64,000 nt of DNA from Glossina fuscipes (GCF_014805625.2 NW_023998476.1:2036786-2100785), one strand, 5' to 3'. Positions 24,961-39,274 are shown, numbered from the stretch's first letter. The notes: a model not told the origin generated them from the letters alone. Program-made: numbers and translations.

Positions 24961-26988
24961 AAAATAAAATCATTTGTAGTTTTCAACCCGTAAACTTTCC
25001 AATTACCCTAAAGTTATGTTAGGCGCTTGCATGTATATTGCTCAATTGGTAAAATATATAACAAACCAAACATTTTCCATTATTTCCTACAACTTTTTCC
25101 GATCTTTCTGGCCACATGGCGACACTGTGCCGAAAAAACGGTATTGGTTTGGCAGCGGTGCAATTATCGACCCCTTTTCGCGCTTCCACAAGTCATTTTG
25201 CATCGATCTAAACCAATAAGTAACGAAAAAATATCATGGAATTTTTCCCTACAGGCTTTAGAATCATGTTAGTTCGATAATATTTAGAAGGTGTTAATTC
25301 ATAGCTAATTAAAACAAAACATTGCGATCATTGTTTACCCCGACGTGTTTTGGAAATGATCCAAAATTCCTGAAAAGCTCGCTATATTTTCCTGTATCAC
25401 TTCTATAAGGTTGACATTGCATCACAGGCTTGTGGAAATATTTGCTACGTTCATCAAGCTAAACCGCATACAGTTTTAATGAGCGGGGAAAAATTGGTAG
25501 AGCCTACCAAGGAGCTTTGATGCATTCATCAGATGGGATGGATCTTGGCCGTTCCCACCATGATTTGTTTTGCTCTCTTTACCACCTCTCTTAATGATTC
25601 AAAGTTAGTTTTAAAAATGATCTGCTGAAGTCACTTAGTTCAGCATTTCTCTCAAAAGTGCTATAGTGGTGCAATATTGGCATTATGAGAAAAATGGCAA
25701 TAACTTGTCGATCAATATGGCATATTTTGGTTTAACAAACTTCGTTTAAAATATATCTATATGTAAGAGAAATATGTTTGCATTTTTATTAAAAAGACGC
25801 CACGAAGTTTTTATTCTCACCTTAAATAAATTGACTGAGTACGGGCTATTAAAACAATTGCAACACAATACAATAAACAACGCTATCTGTGTATGAAGCT
25901 TAGCCCTATAAAAGAAAAAATCTTTCACAATATGAATTTTATTGTAGTCATTAATCATACGCTTTATATACATTTATGTATCTATGCATAATTGTATTTA
26001 TAGCACGCGTGCTAATAGGACTTTAACGTCGTAACATGATAAGTGTAAGCGTGGATTGCAGTTTTTGGGTCAGAAATGCCCCCACCCTTAAGAGTTGCGC
26101 ATTGAAATCGAAAAATTACGTGGTAAGAGGTAAGAGGTATTTTGTAAATTGGAAATACAGGGAACAAAGAAAGCGACGAAGAGAGATAACAGAAAATGAA
26201 CGATGAATGAAATGAAAAAAAAAGAAAAGAGATAAACGTGCACATATATAATCGGACCTAAAATATATTTCATAGGTATTATAAGTAAGAATGCAAAGAA
26301 ATTTCAAATCATTCATTTACACACGTTTACAAAACATACATATATGAATACATATAGAATAATTTTAAATGACTTCTTGAGATTAATAATAGCTGAAGAG
26401 CTACTGTTGTCGACATTCTCTGGTGTTTATCTTTCAAATTTCCAGGGATTCCTGTAATGTGCTTTTTGGCTCTCGAGAGCTTTCATTTCAATTATTGATG
26501 ATTGCGTACATGCTTTATTATCTATTCAAATTGTTTTAATGCTTGTATGTGAACTTTGTTAAGACTAGAGATTCAATGCAAGTTAATTTAGCATAACTGG
26601 GATCAATCGTGCTGTGAACTAACCTATAGAAACAGACGTATTGAGAGATGGGTAAATAGAGCAGAAGAAAAAAGGAGCAAAGCAAGGGAAAAAGAATTGA
26701 AATGGAATTAGGAACTAGAAGGACATGAAGGCAAACATGTTGTGAAATGGCCAATTAGCCGCGCTTAGGGATCGATAGAGCAGCAGCATGGCTAAAACAT
26801 GGTTAACAAGAATGTAGTCTGAAGAATTAGAAAGCGATACAAATAAATTTCATAAGAAATTTTTTCTGCTCAACAATGGCTGCAACTTGTGAACTCTTGA
26901 ACGGTATATTCTCATTTTCTTTATTTGTTGTTCTTCCCAACTGAAGGGGTAGAAAGAAAAAAAGGATAAGAACTGCAGGCCTTCAAAG

Positions 26989-27031
<43 letters not shown>

Positions 27032-28185
27032 GGGAGCCCGCTAAGGATAATGAAGGCTGAGATGTATAGAGGCAGAGATGATTACCTTTACTTATAATTT
27101 CATACTAGTCAAATCTCCTAGAACCTATGAAAAATTTTTGTACGTGCATCTCAATCAGTAAATCTTTTAATTTTTCGATAGAATTGCTTAGGGAATCCTG
27201 AAAAGTCAACCAATTTTCCTATTTGTCATATATTTTTTTGCATCTTGAGTTTTGCTGTGCACGTTAGCGATAAAAAATTTCTTTAAAAACGAGTAAGAAA
27301 ACTATACTCGGCTTTAGCCGTTTTAAATATTTTTACTTTAATTAAATAAATCTCCATATGTTAGAGTCGATAGTTCCGCAAAAAAGTTACATGAAAGTCT
27401 TCTAAAATCTTTAGGAAATATCAAAAAATCAATCCGAATTACATAGCTCAACGTATTAAATTTTTTTGAAAAAGAAAGAAGAAATTAACAGAAATCTAAA
27501 ATTTCGATGATCTCTTTACATACATACGTGCATTTAGGGATTCTATCCCTATGTAACGATAAAAAGCAAACAGAAGAAAATCCTTGAAATACATCCGAAA
27601 TTTTTACAAAGTGTTTATATATCCGTTTATCATTTATTATGTTTTAGGATTTTAGGGATTTATGAGTTGAATTCATGCTAGTTTTGCATTTCATAAGGAA
27701 TCTTAAAAAATTATTATGTGTTGTGTATGTGTCCTTCTAATGTCTTAAATAAGTTGGTCGACAAGCGTATTCAACTCTAGCGCCTATCGTGTTTTCTAAT
27801 TAATTCAGCTTCTTTCTCAACATTACCTGTGCAAAAAAAGCGAAACGGGGGGAGAAACTAAAGAAAGATTTCCGTAACCATATCGTCAATGTTTTTTTCT
27901 ACTTAAAGTTATTGAATGACGCAATTTATAATTTGATGTCATCGTTTGGCTGAGTTGATAATTTTTCCATTTAATTAATTTAATAGGAAATTCATTTCAA
28001 GCCGGAAATTTATAATTTTATTTGAAAACTAATCTACAGAAATATATTTATAAACATGTAAAAAGAATTTAATACTAATAAATAGCATGCAACTGGTATC
28101 GTTGATAATAATATTTCTCAAAGACGCTGTAATAATTTTACTAGCAATTCGCTTTAGGGTACGAATAAATTGCAAATGTCTTGCT
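24961..28185. other. gene-free A+T-rich stretch
   Basis: No gene is recognised. A (TA)n microsatellite occupies 26,993-27,032. The stretch at 25,020-25,270 is open in two plus-strand frames and slightly GC-richer, but nothing identifiable is encoded. Confidence 0.4.
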
Positions 28186-28189
28186 CCCT

Positions 28190-28411
28190 ATACCTCTCTC
28201 TTTCCATCTATCTTTCTACATAATTTTATACATAATCCGAGCGCGAGTTGGTTGCCACACCGTTTTATCGAATTCGTTGAAGGATACCTGTTATCTGTCT
28301 GTCCTCTGTTTCGCTTACTCTCTCTCTCTCTCTCTCTCTCTCTCCCATTCCATCACGACATATTATCGGGAAGTGAATTGGCCAGCGGTGCACTCTGCCT
28401 TTATCTCTTTT

Positions 28412-28461
<50 letters not shown>

Positions 28462-28640
28462 CTCCCGTCTACATATATATCTGCATACATCGCTTTGCAT
28501 AATTTTGTTGGATTGGAGTTGGCCAGTGCTGTAATGGTCCTCTCCCTCTCTTGCCCTCTCTAGGTCACTTTGCACAATTTTCTCCAATCGCATCAAATTA
28601 GCCAGGGGAAGATGTTTGGCCAACGTTATCTTACATAATT
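28190..28640 (+). repeat. degenerate tandem punctuated by (CT)n tracts
   Basis: About four units follow one another. Each has a pyrimidine-rich block (pure (CT)n at 28,319-28,344 and 28,419-28,454), then an 'acataatttt' or 'gcacaatttt' word, then a word like 'gagttggccagtg' (agttggttgcc, aattggccagcgg, agttggccagtgc, attagccagggg). The unit is roughly 100-150 bases. The long open frames across it (Leu-Ser repeats on plus, Arg-Glu repeats on minus) are artefacts of the dinucleotide runs. The minus strand is a long polypurine tract. Confidence 0.6.
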
Positions 28641-31600
28641 CAGGCAAATTGCTTCAAGGATATTTTCTCATACAATGTTCTTAACTTTTTCATAAAGTTT
28701 TCCATAACATTTATTCTAGTTTCTTTGAACGTTTTTTAGTCATCAATCAAATCAAATATCCAAGTATTATCCAAATCTTTTATCAAACGCCCAGTTCGAT
28801 TGTTAGAGCATTACAGAAACTTAAGTTCTCGCGATGGAAGAACATTTGTAAAGTCCTCTGAAAATATTTGAAAACTCACAACATTGACGAGCACACGAGC
28901 ATCAGGATTGATGAACATATAGCTTTAATTAGTAAAAGTCTTAACGAAGGGTTTGAATGTATCGACTGCGCGATTTATTTTTTTTGTGGAACGATTTATA
29001 CCTGCAAGGGCAAGTAAAATCGAATAACTCAAAAACTGAAACGATGACGCTTGCCGTTAATGCGGTGGAATGACTTTTAAGCTTTTATACAGAAAAATTA
29101 TGATTTTAATAGAAAAATCAATAAGAACATCGGAGGCCGGACAAGGCCGATCATTAGATACCCCACATCAACTCTTATAGTACTGCTATCCACTTGGTTT
29201 GGTAATAATACACCAACAAGTACATATTTTCATGCTCAATCGTACTTTCCATGAGAGCCCGAATATTGAAGAAAACCCGTAAATATTTGACGATATCCAA
29301 AGGAGTTAAAAAAATTGATCTATGTGATCCGAATTGCATACCCTTAATTTTTATACTAGGTTCCTACTATAGATCAACCATGATCAGAAAATAACAAAAA
29401 TTAAACCGTTTTCTGAAGAAATCTTTTCATGAGAAATCTTACATGGAGTGGGGTTGGAAAAATAAATCCATATGATTCAACTTTAGTTCACTTAATTTTC
29501 ATGTCAAATTACTGCCATAAGCAAACTTTCAACGTAAAACGTTACAGATAAGGGTTTTTGGTCATAAGATGATTTACATTTCCTGAGAAGCCTTATATGC
29601 GGTGGTAACCCAGAAATAGACCTTCGTGGTCGAAATTCGGTAAAATTGATTTCTTTGTCAATTTACTATTATGAATCTATTGGAATGACTTCCTTTTACC
29701 ATATAAAACTTCAATTTATATATGAGATGGGTTCAAAAAATTGCCTCGGCCGAATCAAATGCTTTGTACTAATTTAGAATGTCAAAATACTATTACGCAG
29801 CGGGCTTTGTCGGAAAATTGTGAAAATTGCAATTTTTAAATATGGAGTGGTCAAAAAAAACATCGATCCACACGCTTTCCATAGCGTTCGTTCTTCATCC
29901 AAAGCATCTCAAAAATTTGCGACCTGTCGACTGGACACAAGAAAACAAGATGGACAGTCAAGCTTAAATCGATTCAAAAAATTAATCCGATTTGTATATT
30001 GAAACGTACGTCTATTTTAACCTCGTCTGGGTGTTGCATATGTCCTTGCAAACACTTGCCCCAGATATGAGGTAAGGCATAAAAAGTAAAATAAACGTTC
30101 TTTTAAATCGAAGCATAAATGGGCTGTGGTAAGAGAGCTAGTAGCGAATGAATTAAGCAGCATTTCGCAAACTAAATAAGATTAAGGCCAGACAAGCTGA
30201 GATCCATTCACAATCGTTTTCCCAGGAAATCGGACTCTTTGTGGCTCAATCCATATCTATTCTTTCGCACATACATGAACTTCTTATGAAAATGTATTGA
30301 AAACAAAAACAAAATTAAAAAGAAAAACAAATTTTTTAAATACTATTAAGAAAGATAGGAGTTTAGTTCTATATGCAAAACTTTTTCTTACTTTCTTTAT
30401 TTTCTCGCGTAACCGTGCAGTAAAATTACACAAAAAATAATGTTTAGCTCGTAACATAAATCAAAGAATTATTTACAAAACTAACATTCGTTATATATGT
30501 ACATAATGAGAGTATTATTATATATGTGAGTATGTAATATACGAGCTCATGCAAACAAATAGATATATATATATATATAGTTCACGTATTTATGCGTTTA
30601 AATATTATTATAAATGCATATATATATATATATATATATGCACACATATATGAGATATAATGATTGTGTGCGTTTTAAAAGTTTTCGTTTCACTTTATCG
30701 TTTTCGCTTCTTTTTGATAGTAATGCAAAGACAATGACGCTTTATTCACTTTGATCTTTCTATGGAAGGGAAACGTAATTGTAATTGTATTTTATACTCA
30801 CACACGAGACCAGAGTAAAATAAAATTGTTGTTCAGTTTGTCAGAAACCGAAGATCACTAAATATGTATCAAATATGTATTTATAATGTAAGTAATATTA
30901 CGAACTGATACACAAAAAGCATATTGAAGCATATTTAAAACGATCCAGATCAGACGCTTATCTCTAAAATTGTAGGAAAGACTTAGGCATAAATCTTAAT
31001 TCAAAATCTTACTTGATATAAAGCCCATCAGATTTCACGACTGCGTTAGAAATTCGTCGAAGGTCCAGAGAAGCAAACTTCTGGTGTAAATACATCCCTA
31101 ATTGGAAAAAGGCTACCATAATTGTTAATCCACTACAGCAAAGCGACACTGTAAAAATGGTTTGGTTCAGTTTTTGAATTCTGGGAAATTTTAAAATTAA
31201 CAGAAACTTATCCAAGACCTAGTTGTTATTATTATCCCTACTATAGTAGATCTGTTGAGATGTCAATAGAATCTTTAGCAATATTGATACAGATTTGATT
31301 AAAATCTAGATTGCTCAGCACTCGTCTTATGCTGAGTTTTCTTACTTATTTTTTATGCATGCTACTAAGGTACAAGGTAGTTGTATTAATATTTTATGAT
31401 ATCTGTAACACCTAGTATCACAATTTATATAAATTTTTAAAAATATTGCATACAACGATCAATTCTTGACTCGGTTTAGCTACATACGTTTACACGTCTA
31501 CCTACGTGAGGACGAAATGAAATAGAACAATAAAAGTTGACGCACAGTTCGTTAGCTAGGCAAGCGGGCTTATACTCAAAGTTATACTTGAAAATCTACT

Positions 31601-31689
31601 AAGGAGCTAAGAAAGTGACAAATTCACGATATCTGACCACATACATCCTTGAAGAGATAATTGATATATACATCTATGTCCACAAAGTG
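28641..31689. other. gene-free A+T-rich stretch
   Basis: No gene is assigned. It holds (TA)n runs at 30,562-30,580 and 30,616-30,640 and a minus-oriented dispersed-repeat fragment around 29,880-30,060. A minus-strand open stretch at 31,009-31,215 carries one strongly hydrophobic segment and ends in a stop; it is faintly reminiscent of the C-terminus of sideroflexin-type membrane proteins, but too weak to call. Confidence 0.35.
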
Positions 31690-31697
31690 AAGGCCAT

Positions 31698-32440
31698 TTA
31701 ATTTTTTGGCTTTTTTGAATCTATTCTGGCCTCTTTTTGCGGATAGCTTCTTATGAGTGCGCCCAGCGTTACGCTCAGGAAGAAATTAGAAAACCCGACT
31801 ATGTATATAATAGTGGAGGCAATAATTCCCGGGAGTAAGTAACATAAGATATTTTTTTTGTCAAGTTCATCGTTAGCCACCAGTATAGTCTTCTTCAAGA
31901 TGCAATTAGTTCACCTCATCTCTAACAATTCGATGTCTCTTTATACAGAACCATTTATCAAGATTTTCAAGACATGCGTTAGTTTCCGCAATGATGTCGT
32001 CGTTTGTTTCCAACTATTTTTGCTGAAGCATCCTTTTGACGTTTGTAAGCAGATAACAGTTGCCACTACGGGCACCAAATCGAACTTCAAATCAAGCGAT
32101 TTTATAATTGCACTCATTGACTTGTGGCTTGGTGCTGTTGTTCTACAATCAACAAAGACTGTAAAGACTAATTGCGAAATATCTTTTCCGTACGAAATGA
32201 TGAATAGAACGTCTTTTGATTTCTTTAGGATGTCAGCTATCTTTTACAGTTTTGCTGCAAAACCATTCTTCTTCGCAGTTTACCACCTCGTTTCAAATCC
32301 ACAAACCACGGGCAAGTTATTGTTTTCAACGCTTTTTATCATCAAAAGGCATTGTCTAATCAACACATTAAATTCGGAGTTTTTCATTATTTTAAAATTG
32401 AGAAAAATAGCGTCACAATAAAGGTATTTCACCTGGTGGA
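31698..32440 (-). pseudogene. decayed coding region, unidentified
   Basis: On the minus strand one frame runs from about 32,440 to 31,898 with only a few stops and a codon texture unlike the flanks. It reads KNSEFNVLIRQCLLMIKS, then NNLPVVCGFETRW and a stop, then NGFAAKL and a stop, then KIADILKKSKDVLFIIS, then LVFTVFVDCRTTAPSHKS. It continues at 31,895-31,698 with a hydrophobic, single-membrane-span-like tail ending in KKPKN. The plus strand is also open for 187 codons here (31,858-32,421), which I take as the antisense shadow of the decayed gene because it has no motif and an unnatural excess of Phe. I cannot name the parent gene; the VVCGFE...IADILKKSKDVLFIIS pattern is loosely like a DHHA1-type domain. 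Confidence 0.3.
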
Positions 32441-35400
32441 CATGTAATCGAAGAGATATGAAATTCTAATAGGCGTCGCTCAAGCATAATATGCATTTTC
32501 CAAGCATAATATGGATTTTTTTTCCAGAGACGACAATTATCTATCAGTTCCCCAAATGACTGGGGAATATTCAACGCAATTTCTTAAGTAGTTTTTTCGT
32601 CCACAAAACTGTTCTACTTTGTGAAGCATTAAGCGTTTAAAGGGTTCAAACGCTACGCCAATTTCCTTAGTTCAACTTTTGTTTGCATTCAGTCACATTA
32701 CTTGAAAGCAAGTAACATTATCTTATCTCTTTATTTATCTATTTTTGTTTCTGTTATAATGGTGGGCACGCAAGTTTCGCTGTAAACTGAAAATATGACT
32801 TTCTTGCTTGTGCTTTTTTTGTTGTTTCCTTCTTCTCTTTGCTCATTTACATAAACACAGAAACAGAAAAACTAATTCTAAACAATTAGTCAAATGTTTG
32901 CATTTCAAGGTTTTCAGTTTATTTTTCCACCATTTAAACTTTGAACATTTATATGTAGTAGTGATTGTGTGTGCGAGTGTGCGCATTTGAAAACTGACAA
33001 CAGAGTAATTTGAACAGAGCATTTGCTTTGTTTTCACATTCAAGGGAAACAAGAAAATGAACGTTTGTAACTTTGACTATAATTTTGATCAAACAGTAAA
33101 GAGAAGTCGCCGGCAACGATTTGACAATAATCTGGTAGACGATTAAAAATCGATATGTGCACTGTATGTGAGTACGAGCGAATAAATGAAAACAATGAAC
33201 AATGTAACAAATGTAATGTAATTAATCGCGTTGACCACTCGTTGCAATTTTTAAAATCATCTACTTTTTATGAACTGATGTTGTCATAATCGTAGTACCA
33301 TGCGATGCTATGATGTAGACTTTTTTTAACATAAAAATTTCACGCACTTACGCTGCTAACTACGTACGTATCTTGAGTTCCTGCTCATTTACAAGAGCTT
33401 TTTTTATAAAGTCTTTCAAAAGAAGATCTTTCGCCTGCTTAGCCAATGATGTTAGACCGTAAAAAAGGCTTTCTTAATACGTTTGATGTCAAGCAGCTTT
33501 TGAGCAGACATCGTTGACACATCCCGGAAACGTGCACTTTATGCACTGTTATCAGTACACATATACCGTTTTCGACACACGCTAACAAATTGAATAAATT
33601 TTTATGGATATTTCTTTTTTGGGGTTTATGAGAGATAATACATACTTTGCCATGCTGTTCCGAATAAACATAAGCTTCACATAATGATAATGGCGATTAG
33701 TTTCTAGATTCTATATTTTAATCTAAAAAATTGTGCTTAACGTACAATTGAATTTTAACGTCTGCTAAAAGTGGTACCAATGGCAACGAATGTGTTGAAT
33801 TGTCTCAAGACCATTTGAATCAAGTAGCAAAGGGTGACTGCTTATATTCTTATTGAAAACTAAGGTTTTGAACTTTTTTTGAAGGTTGCTTTTTTCCTTT
33901 CTTGTATTTTTTTTTTTTTTTTTGATGAATCGAAGAAATTGAGAATCGAGGGCATGTACAAGATAAAAAAGAACGAAAAATATGGAAAGAATTAAATTCA
34001 CCTTTTTTTTAACTAAAAGAAGAAAATTACACTTTGCGTGCGTACACTCGGACCACCTTCAAGGGAACCATCTCGAAAAGACCGTTTTTCGTGACTTGAA
34101 CCAATAGACTCATGCCTGTATTTTTAGCAGTTCCTGAAGTTTCGAATAAGAAAATGCAGCCCGTACAAGAACATTTTGGACATTTCTGCAGGCTAACTAG
34201 ATACCCTATAAATGTAAGTGAAAAGAAAGAAAACTCCATGGACTCTGTGGAGTAACTCGCCAAGAAATTTGTTGCTTCTGCCATTTATTGGAACGTAGTT
34301 AACGTTTGGAAAGACTCATTATTTCGTTGAGTTTAACCATCCATGAAGAATGGTTGAATATCTTTCTTTACCGTCACCAGCCGTAGTCATACATTTTTAA
34401 AGCACTTGCTTATAGCACCTTGTATCGAAGAATCGGTTTCTTATGATAATTTGGCTTTCGGATATCTTTCATCAAAAGCGAATTGTGAGGATATGCGGTT
34501 TTGTCCTGGAATTTTAAATAGTCTTAATTGATCTTTATTCATCAGCGAATTTCGATAACTGATACTTATGAGTTATAGAGAAAAAATGCACAAGACAGAG
34601 CTACGATAGCGCCGCCGCCGCATTTATCGCATTATCGAATCGGGGTTGTTTTCATTGGTATAATAACCGTCAAATTTCAGTTTCTTGCCTAAGGGAATAA
34701 AAACAAAAGGAACATAGTGGTGAGAGATAGTGATGGAAGTATGGGCGGATAAAATATGCTATGATCTTATCCTGATGGAGGATTAGTTGACAAGCCAGTA
34801 CTAATCAATTCTTCCATGCAGAAGATGAATTTTATTTTAGGAAATTAATTGAAAAACTTTACTTATCCAGTTTGCACTCCAGTCGATTCCATTTTCATTC
34901 AAGTGTTCGCATTGCCAACATCCTCAAAAATAACTCGTATATAATGTGCAACTAGTAAAAAAAATCGCGGTCATAATTGCGAGATTGTCATTTCAAAATT
35001 TTAGTATTTATTCATAAGCCATACCACCCGTTTCGCAACGCGAAAACGTAGACTAAGTTATGCTGTATTCCCATAACCTAATTTCTTTAGGAAAAGATAA
35101 CTTTCGCGCCTTTTCTTGAATAATTCATTAACAGTATGAACGCATACACAATGGCCCAGTGCCACAGTATCTAACGGAATGAACTGCATAAAGCAAACCA
35201 CACTAAAAAAAAAAAAAAAGAAATAAAAAAGAAAATTGCACAATTCCACGAACGGCCACAACATGAAAAGGAATACGCATGTATGCAACGTAAGTAAATA
35301 AACAAGAGCATACCAACAACTCTTGATACCAAAAAAAAAAAAAACTGCTTACTTAACACAGCTAACAGCAGACCACACCTTACTCCAGTAGACAGATTGT

Positions 35401-38400
35401 TCTTATGGGCCACTATTTGGAAAGTGAGATTGCGTCAGCAGAGTGAAAAGAACGAATCGCTATTAAATCTGCAACAACCCACTTTTACTGCAATATCTTA
35501 GTTTATGAAAATTTTTCTCCCTGACACGTTGTTAACCACTTCACCTCTTACTCCTTCTCTCACTCTCTCTTTCTTTCTATTTTTTTTTTGCCCCTCTCTC
35601 GCTCTCTCTTTATCTCTCTCCCCATCGCTTTTAGATTTGTTAATAAAGAACCAGAATCGAATAATCCAACAGAAAAAGAAACGAAAGAAGAGAAAGACCT
35701 GAAACCTGACTGCAACCAGTTTTATTTATTTGCGTTCTCATTTCATGTGCTCTCCCCTTTGCCCTCATTGCACAATCAAGAATAGAATCTTTAAGCCAGC
35801 AAAATTTACACTGTCGTATGTACTTACTTTGTGCACTACGTAGACAAATGCATACAAACCTTTTAACAGCCAACCAATGGTAAAGATACATATATACATG
35901 CAGATGGATTACGTGTTTTACGAAGCGGATCAGGTAAACTTGCATACATAGATACGCACATACAGGATATCGATATGACAAAGAATATGCTTTTGGCAGA
36001 ACGTGTCTTTATGGGATATGTGGCCACAAAAAGGAAAGCACCAGCAAAAGTTTTCACCAACACCAATAAACATGCATGGCTATCAAGTAGGAATGCATTT
36101 TCATATCGAAAAAAAAATTAGTGGTAAATAAAAATTTCAAAAAAAGCTTTAATCATCTTAATCTTAAGGTAAATAAGTCTAAATAAAGTTTTGTTTTTTG
36201 TCTGAAACCACCTCGATTCGCAGTCAGATGAGAGTAATTAAATGAGCGGCCCTGAGAACCACTTCGATTCACAGTCATATGAGAGTAATTAAATGAGCGG
36301 GCCTTATCATTTTTCACACTAACATATTATGCACCGAACACAGAAAGTCTTTTCCACTCTTTTCACAATAACATTTTTTTAAATGTTTTGCTGTTGAAAA
36401 ACATGCGGGTTTAATAGCTTTAATTTTGTCTTGTATAGTGAGCACCTAAAACCGTCTCAGTAAAAAACTTTCCAATATTTTGTTTTTTTTATTGCCTGAC
36501 ATCATACACAACGATAGACGAGCCGTGGATGAGGGAACTAAGCGTAATCACAAACGAAGTCGTAATATGAAAAGGCTTTCTAAATCCCACAAATTTACCT
36601 TTATAGCAAAAATTGTCTTAAGTCTTGTCTTATTGGAAAGTTGTATACTGCTGATCGATACAGTTCTTCATAGCGTTAATCGATTCGGATCGATTAAAAT
36701 ATTCCCTTGCAGCGCGAAGATTTGCAGACTTCATACGCACTGAATTAAAAGTTTGACGCCTACAGAGCGTTTAGAGGGTTTAGGGTGCACTGATTGTCAT
36801 TCGATTTCTTGAGCGAAAATAATCTCAAATGAAAGCCAGTTTAATATAGGGTATTCCAACATTCCCGCAAAAAACCGTTTTAATAGAAAACAGGTAAGGA
36901 CGTTATAGTACTGTACACCAATTTGCTTTGTTCATGAGAAAGTTCATTCATCATTATTCGCTCATTTTGATAATAATACATCGAAAATTAAACATTAATT
37001 CCGTGCAGGGTCATACTTTGCATGAAAGCCAGTAAATTAGAGCATATTCAAAACATCACGTGGCGGGAAACAGATTTACTAAATTTAACTTAATTGCTTA
37101 AAGTTTATGGTTTTTCATTTTCCGGTTAAAAAAAACTAGAAATCGGACTTTCCCTCCATATAAGGGTTTGCTTTTCAAGGTAATTCCTATAAATTGGTGC
37201 TAAAAAGTCCAAATTCCAAATTTGTTTGCAAAATTGCTGCTAAATGTGCACCACAAAATATTGAAGGGAGTAGGGCTCTAGAGCCATGTGGTTCACATGT
37301 CGTCCACTTCATTTTCATGTCAAATTATTACCATGAATAAATTTTCATTAACAATTAGGCCTTTTTGACATATAAGGATTTATATTCCCTGTACTATTAG
37401 TCAGCAACTTTTGTCAAGAACTTTGGACCTTGCGCCCTTTTCACCTTGCTTAAATGATGATGTTCGTGGCCATTAGAATCTAATTCTTCAATCAACTGAA
37501 CTACGTAAGCATGAATATACAAATTGTTTGTGAGAAGACGGTATAGGCAGCTTCTCGAAAGGTTAGACACTTAGCAACACTCTCACGAAGTATTTTGACG
37601 TTTTGTGTCGAAGGACAATCGGAGTGTTTAAAAGCGCTCTCTTCCTCGCAAGCCCTGTTAAATTGGTCCAATCTACTTAAATTTTTTAATCAATCTTTTG
37701 CACAAACGTCGCAAAATTCAAATCTTGATAAATTTTGTGGAAACGTCGTATGTTCCAGGAATACTGACAATACTAAAATTTCATTTATCCTAACTACTCT
37801 TAAGTCTTAGCCATTACATACAATTACATTCAATAAGTGTCCGTTCTACGGGAGCCTTATTGAGTGTTATGCTTTATTCTCCTATGGGAATATACAAGAG
37901 GAAATGTACATAAGTCAATTGGATGTTAAGTAAAAACGTCAAAAACAATTTTCGTGTTATGTGCCAAATATCTACCGTTTCATATCTATATGCTAGGGTT
38001 CAACAAATTGAAACACCGGCCAAATTAGAATAAATCTTATGAAAAAAACTTTATGCTTACACTGACATTAATCAATTCACTTCATCATCAATCATTACTT
38101 TGCCTATACTATATTTTGCGCATCATTTCCGCTGATTATGCAATTCCACACGGTGTTTATTATGAGTTAGTTCATTGTATATGGTTATTTGAAAAGTCTG
38201 TGGTTTTGAGCCATTAAAACAGATAGGTGCTACTCTATTACACTGAAAGAATGCCGCTAGTAAGTAGATCTTAAAGTATATTCGAGCCAGGATGTGTGCA
38301 GTGATTTGAATTGTTTTAGAAACGTGAGATGATCAAACAAAAAGTGAAGGACAAGAATTAGAAAGAATAGCGTCTCAGGATTCACACTGAACTGTTGAAA

Positions 38401-39190
38401 TTTTAATTACTGACGAATGAGGCCACGTGCTCCGAATCTTTAAAGACAATTTGATTAGATTTTGCACAGAAGATTCGTATGTATATATGCTCCCTGTGCG
38501 CCGTTATACTTTAGAATTTACTAAGGCCACAAAAAGGTCGCGATTTAATTTTCTCATAAATATGTCGGTCTTATGATAAAGTGAAAGAAAGGTGAACTAT
38601 TTCCTCCTATCATCGTAGAAGTCTAAAGTTTAATTTGTATTTATGTATGCATTCAAGGCGACACGCAAATCTCTATTTTTATCTCTAAAGCAAACATAAC
38701 AAAACAAGTCTTCGTAGATAACAACATTTATAATATATATCTAAAAGTATTTACAAATAAACGTATTTGTCCATAAACCGAACGCATACATACATGTGCG
38801 CTAAGCGATTGTTTGCGCAAATAACGTGTGAGCCTTTTTGTGTGCGCTTTTGTATATAAGAAGTTGATTTGAGCCAATAACCTACTTTAAAACATCCACG
38901 TGTATATGTCTGCCTACAAAGGCATGCCACTTATGTTCAGTGTAGTAATGGTCCGAGATACACGTATTTCTATTCTAAATGAACGCATGAAAGTTCAAGA
39001 TAAACCGAATCATTTACATACCTGTTTGTAATCCACCGTAGACATGGATACAAATGTGCATCGAATTATACTTATCAACAATTTCCAGATTAATATACAT
39101 ATATTTGTGAATGTGTACGATTTTTTAAAGCTTAAAATTCATCTATAAGCATCTAAGAAAATCCCCGAGAAAAATACATTGTACCGATAA
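32441..39190. other. gene-free stretch with small duplications
   Basis: No secure gene. A 20-bp tandem (caagcataatatgNatttt, twice) lies at 32,481-32,520. Small open frames at 34,027-34,284 (minus, with CPKCSCTGC), 36,510-36,743 (plus, with a hydrophobic segment) and 37,500-37,810 (open on both strands) have no recognised homology. Poly(A/T) runs are frequent. A 51-bp tandem duplication is listed separately. Confidence 0.35.
36207..36308. repeat. 51-bp tandem duplication
   Basis: Two adjacent units share 'accac[ct]tcgattc[ga]cagt', then 'atgagagtaattaaatgagc'. The first starts at 36,207 and the second at 36,258, giving a period of 51. Only a few substitutions separate them, so the duplication is fairly recent. 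No coding frame is evident. Confidence 0.75.
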
Positions 39191-39274
39191 GTGAGCGGGA
39201 GAATAAGTTCATTAATCGGAGATAATTCCACAAAACTAATGATATACTCAAAATTTTTCCATCGACCGTATTTA

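Noticed and set aside
28087..28563. 158-codon plus-strand ORF and a minus-strand Arg/Glu-repeat ORF
   Set aside because: Both are translations of (CT)n microsatellites.
31009..31215. sideroflexin C-terminus
   Set aside because: Only a vague resemblance in the position of a hydrophobic segment and tail; key residues of the family are absent.
31858..32421. 187-codon plus-strand ORF as a gene
   Set aside because: No start context, no domain, Phe/Ser-rich composition, and the opposite strand reads as the more natural though broken protein; treated as an antisense shadow.
34027..34284. 85-residue minus-strand protein with CPKCSCTGC
   Set aside because: Could be coding, but no homology is recognised, no splice context was seen and there are no neighbours that support it.
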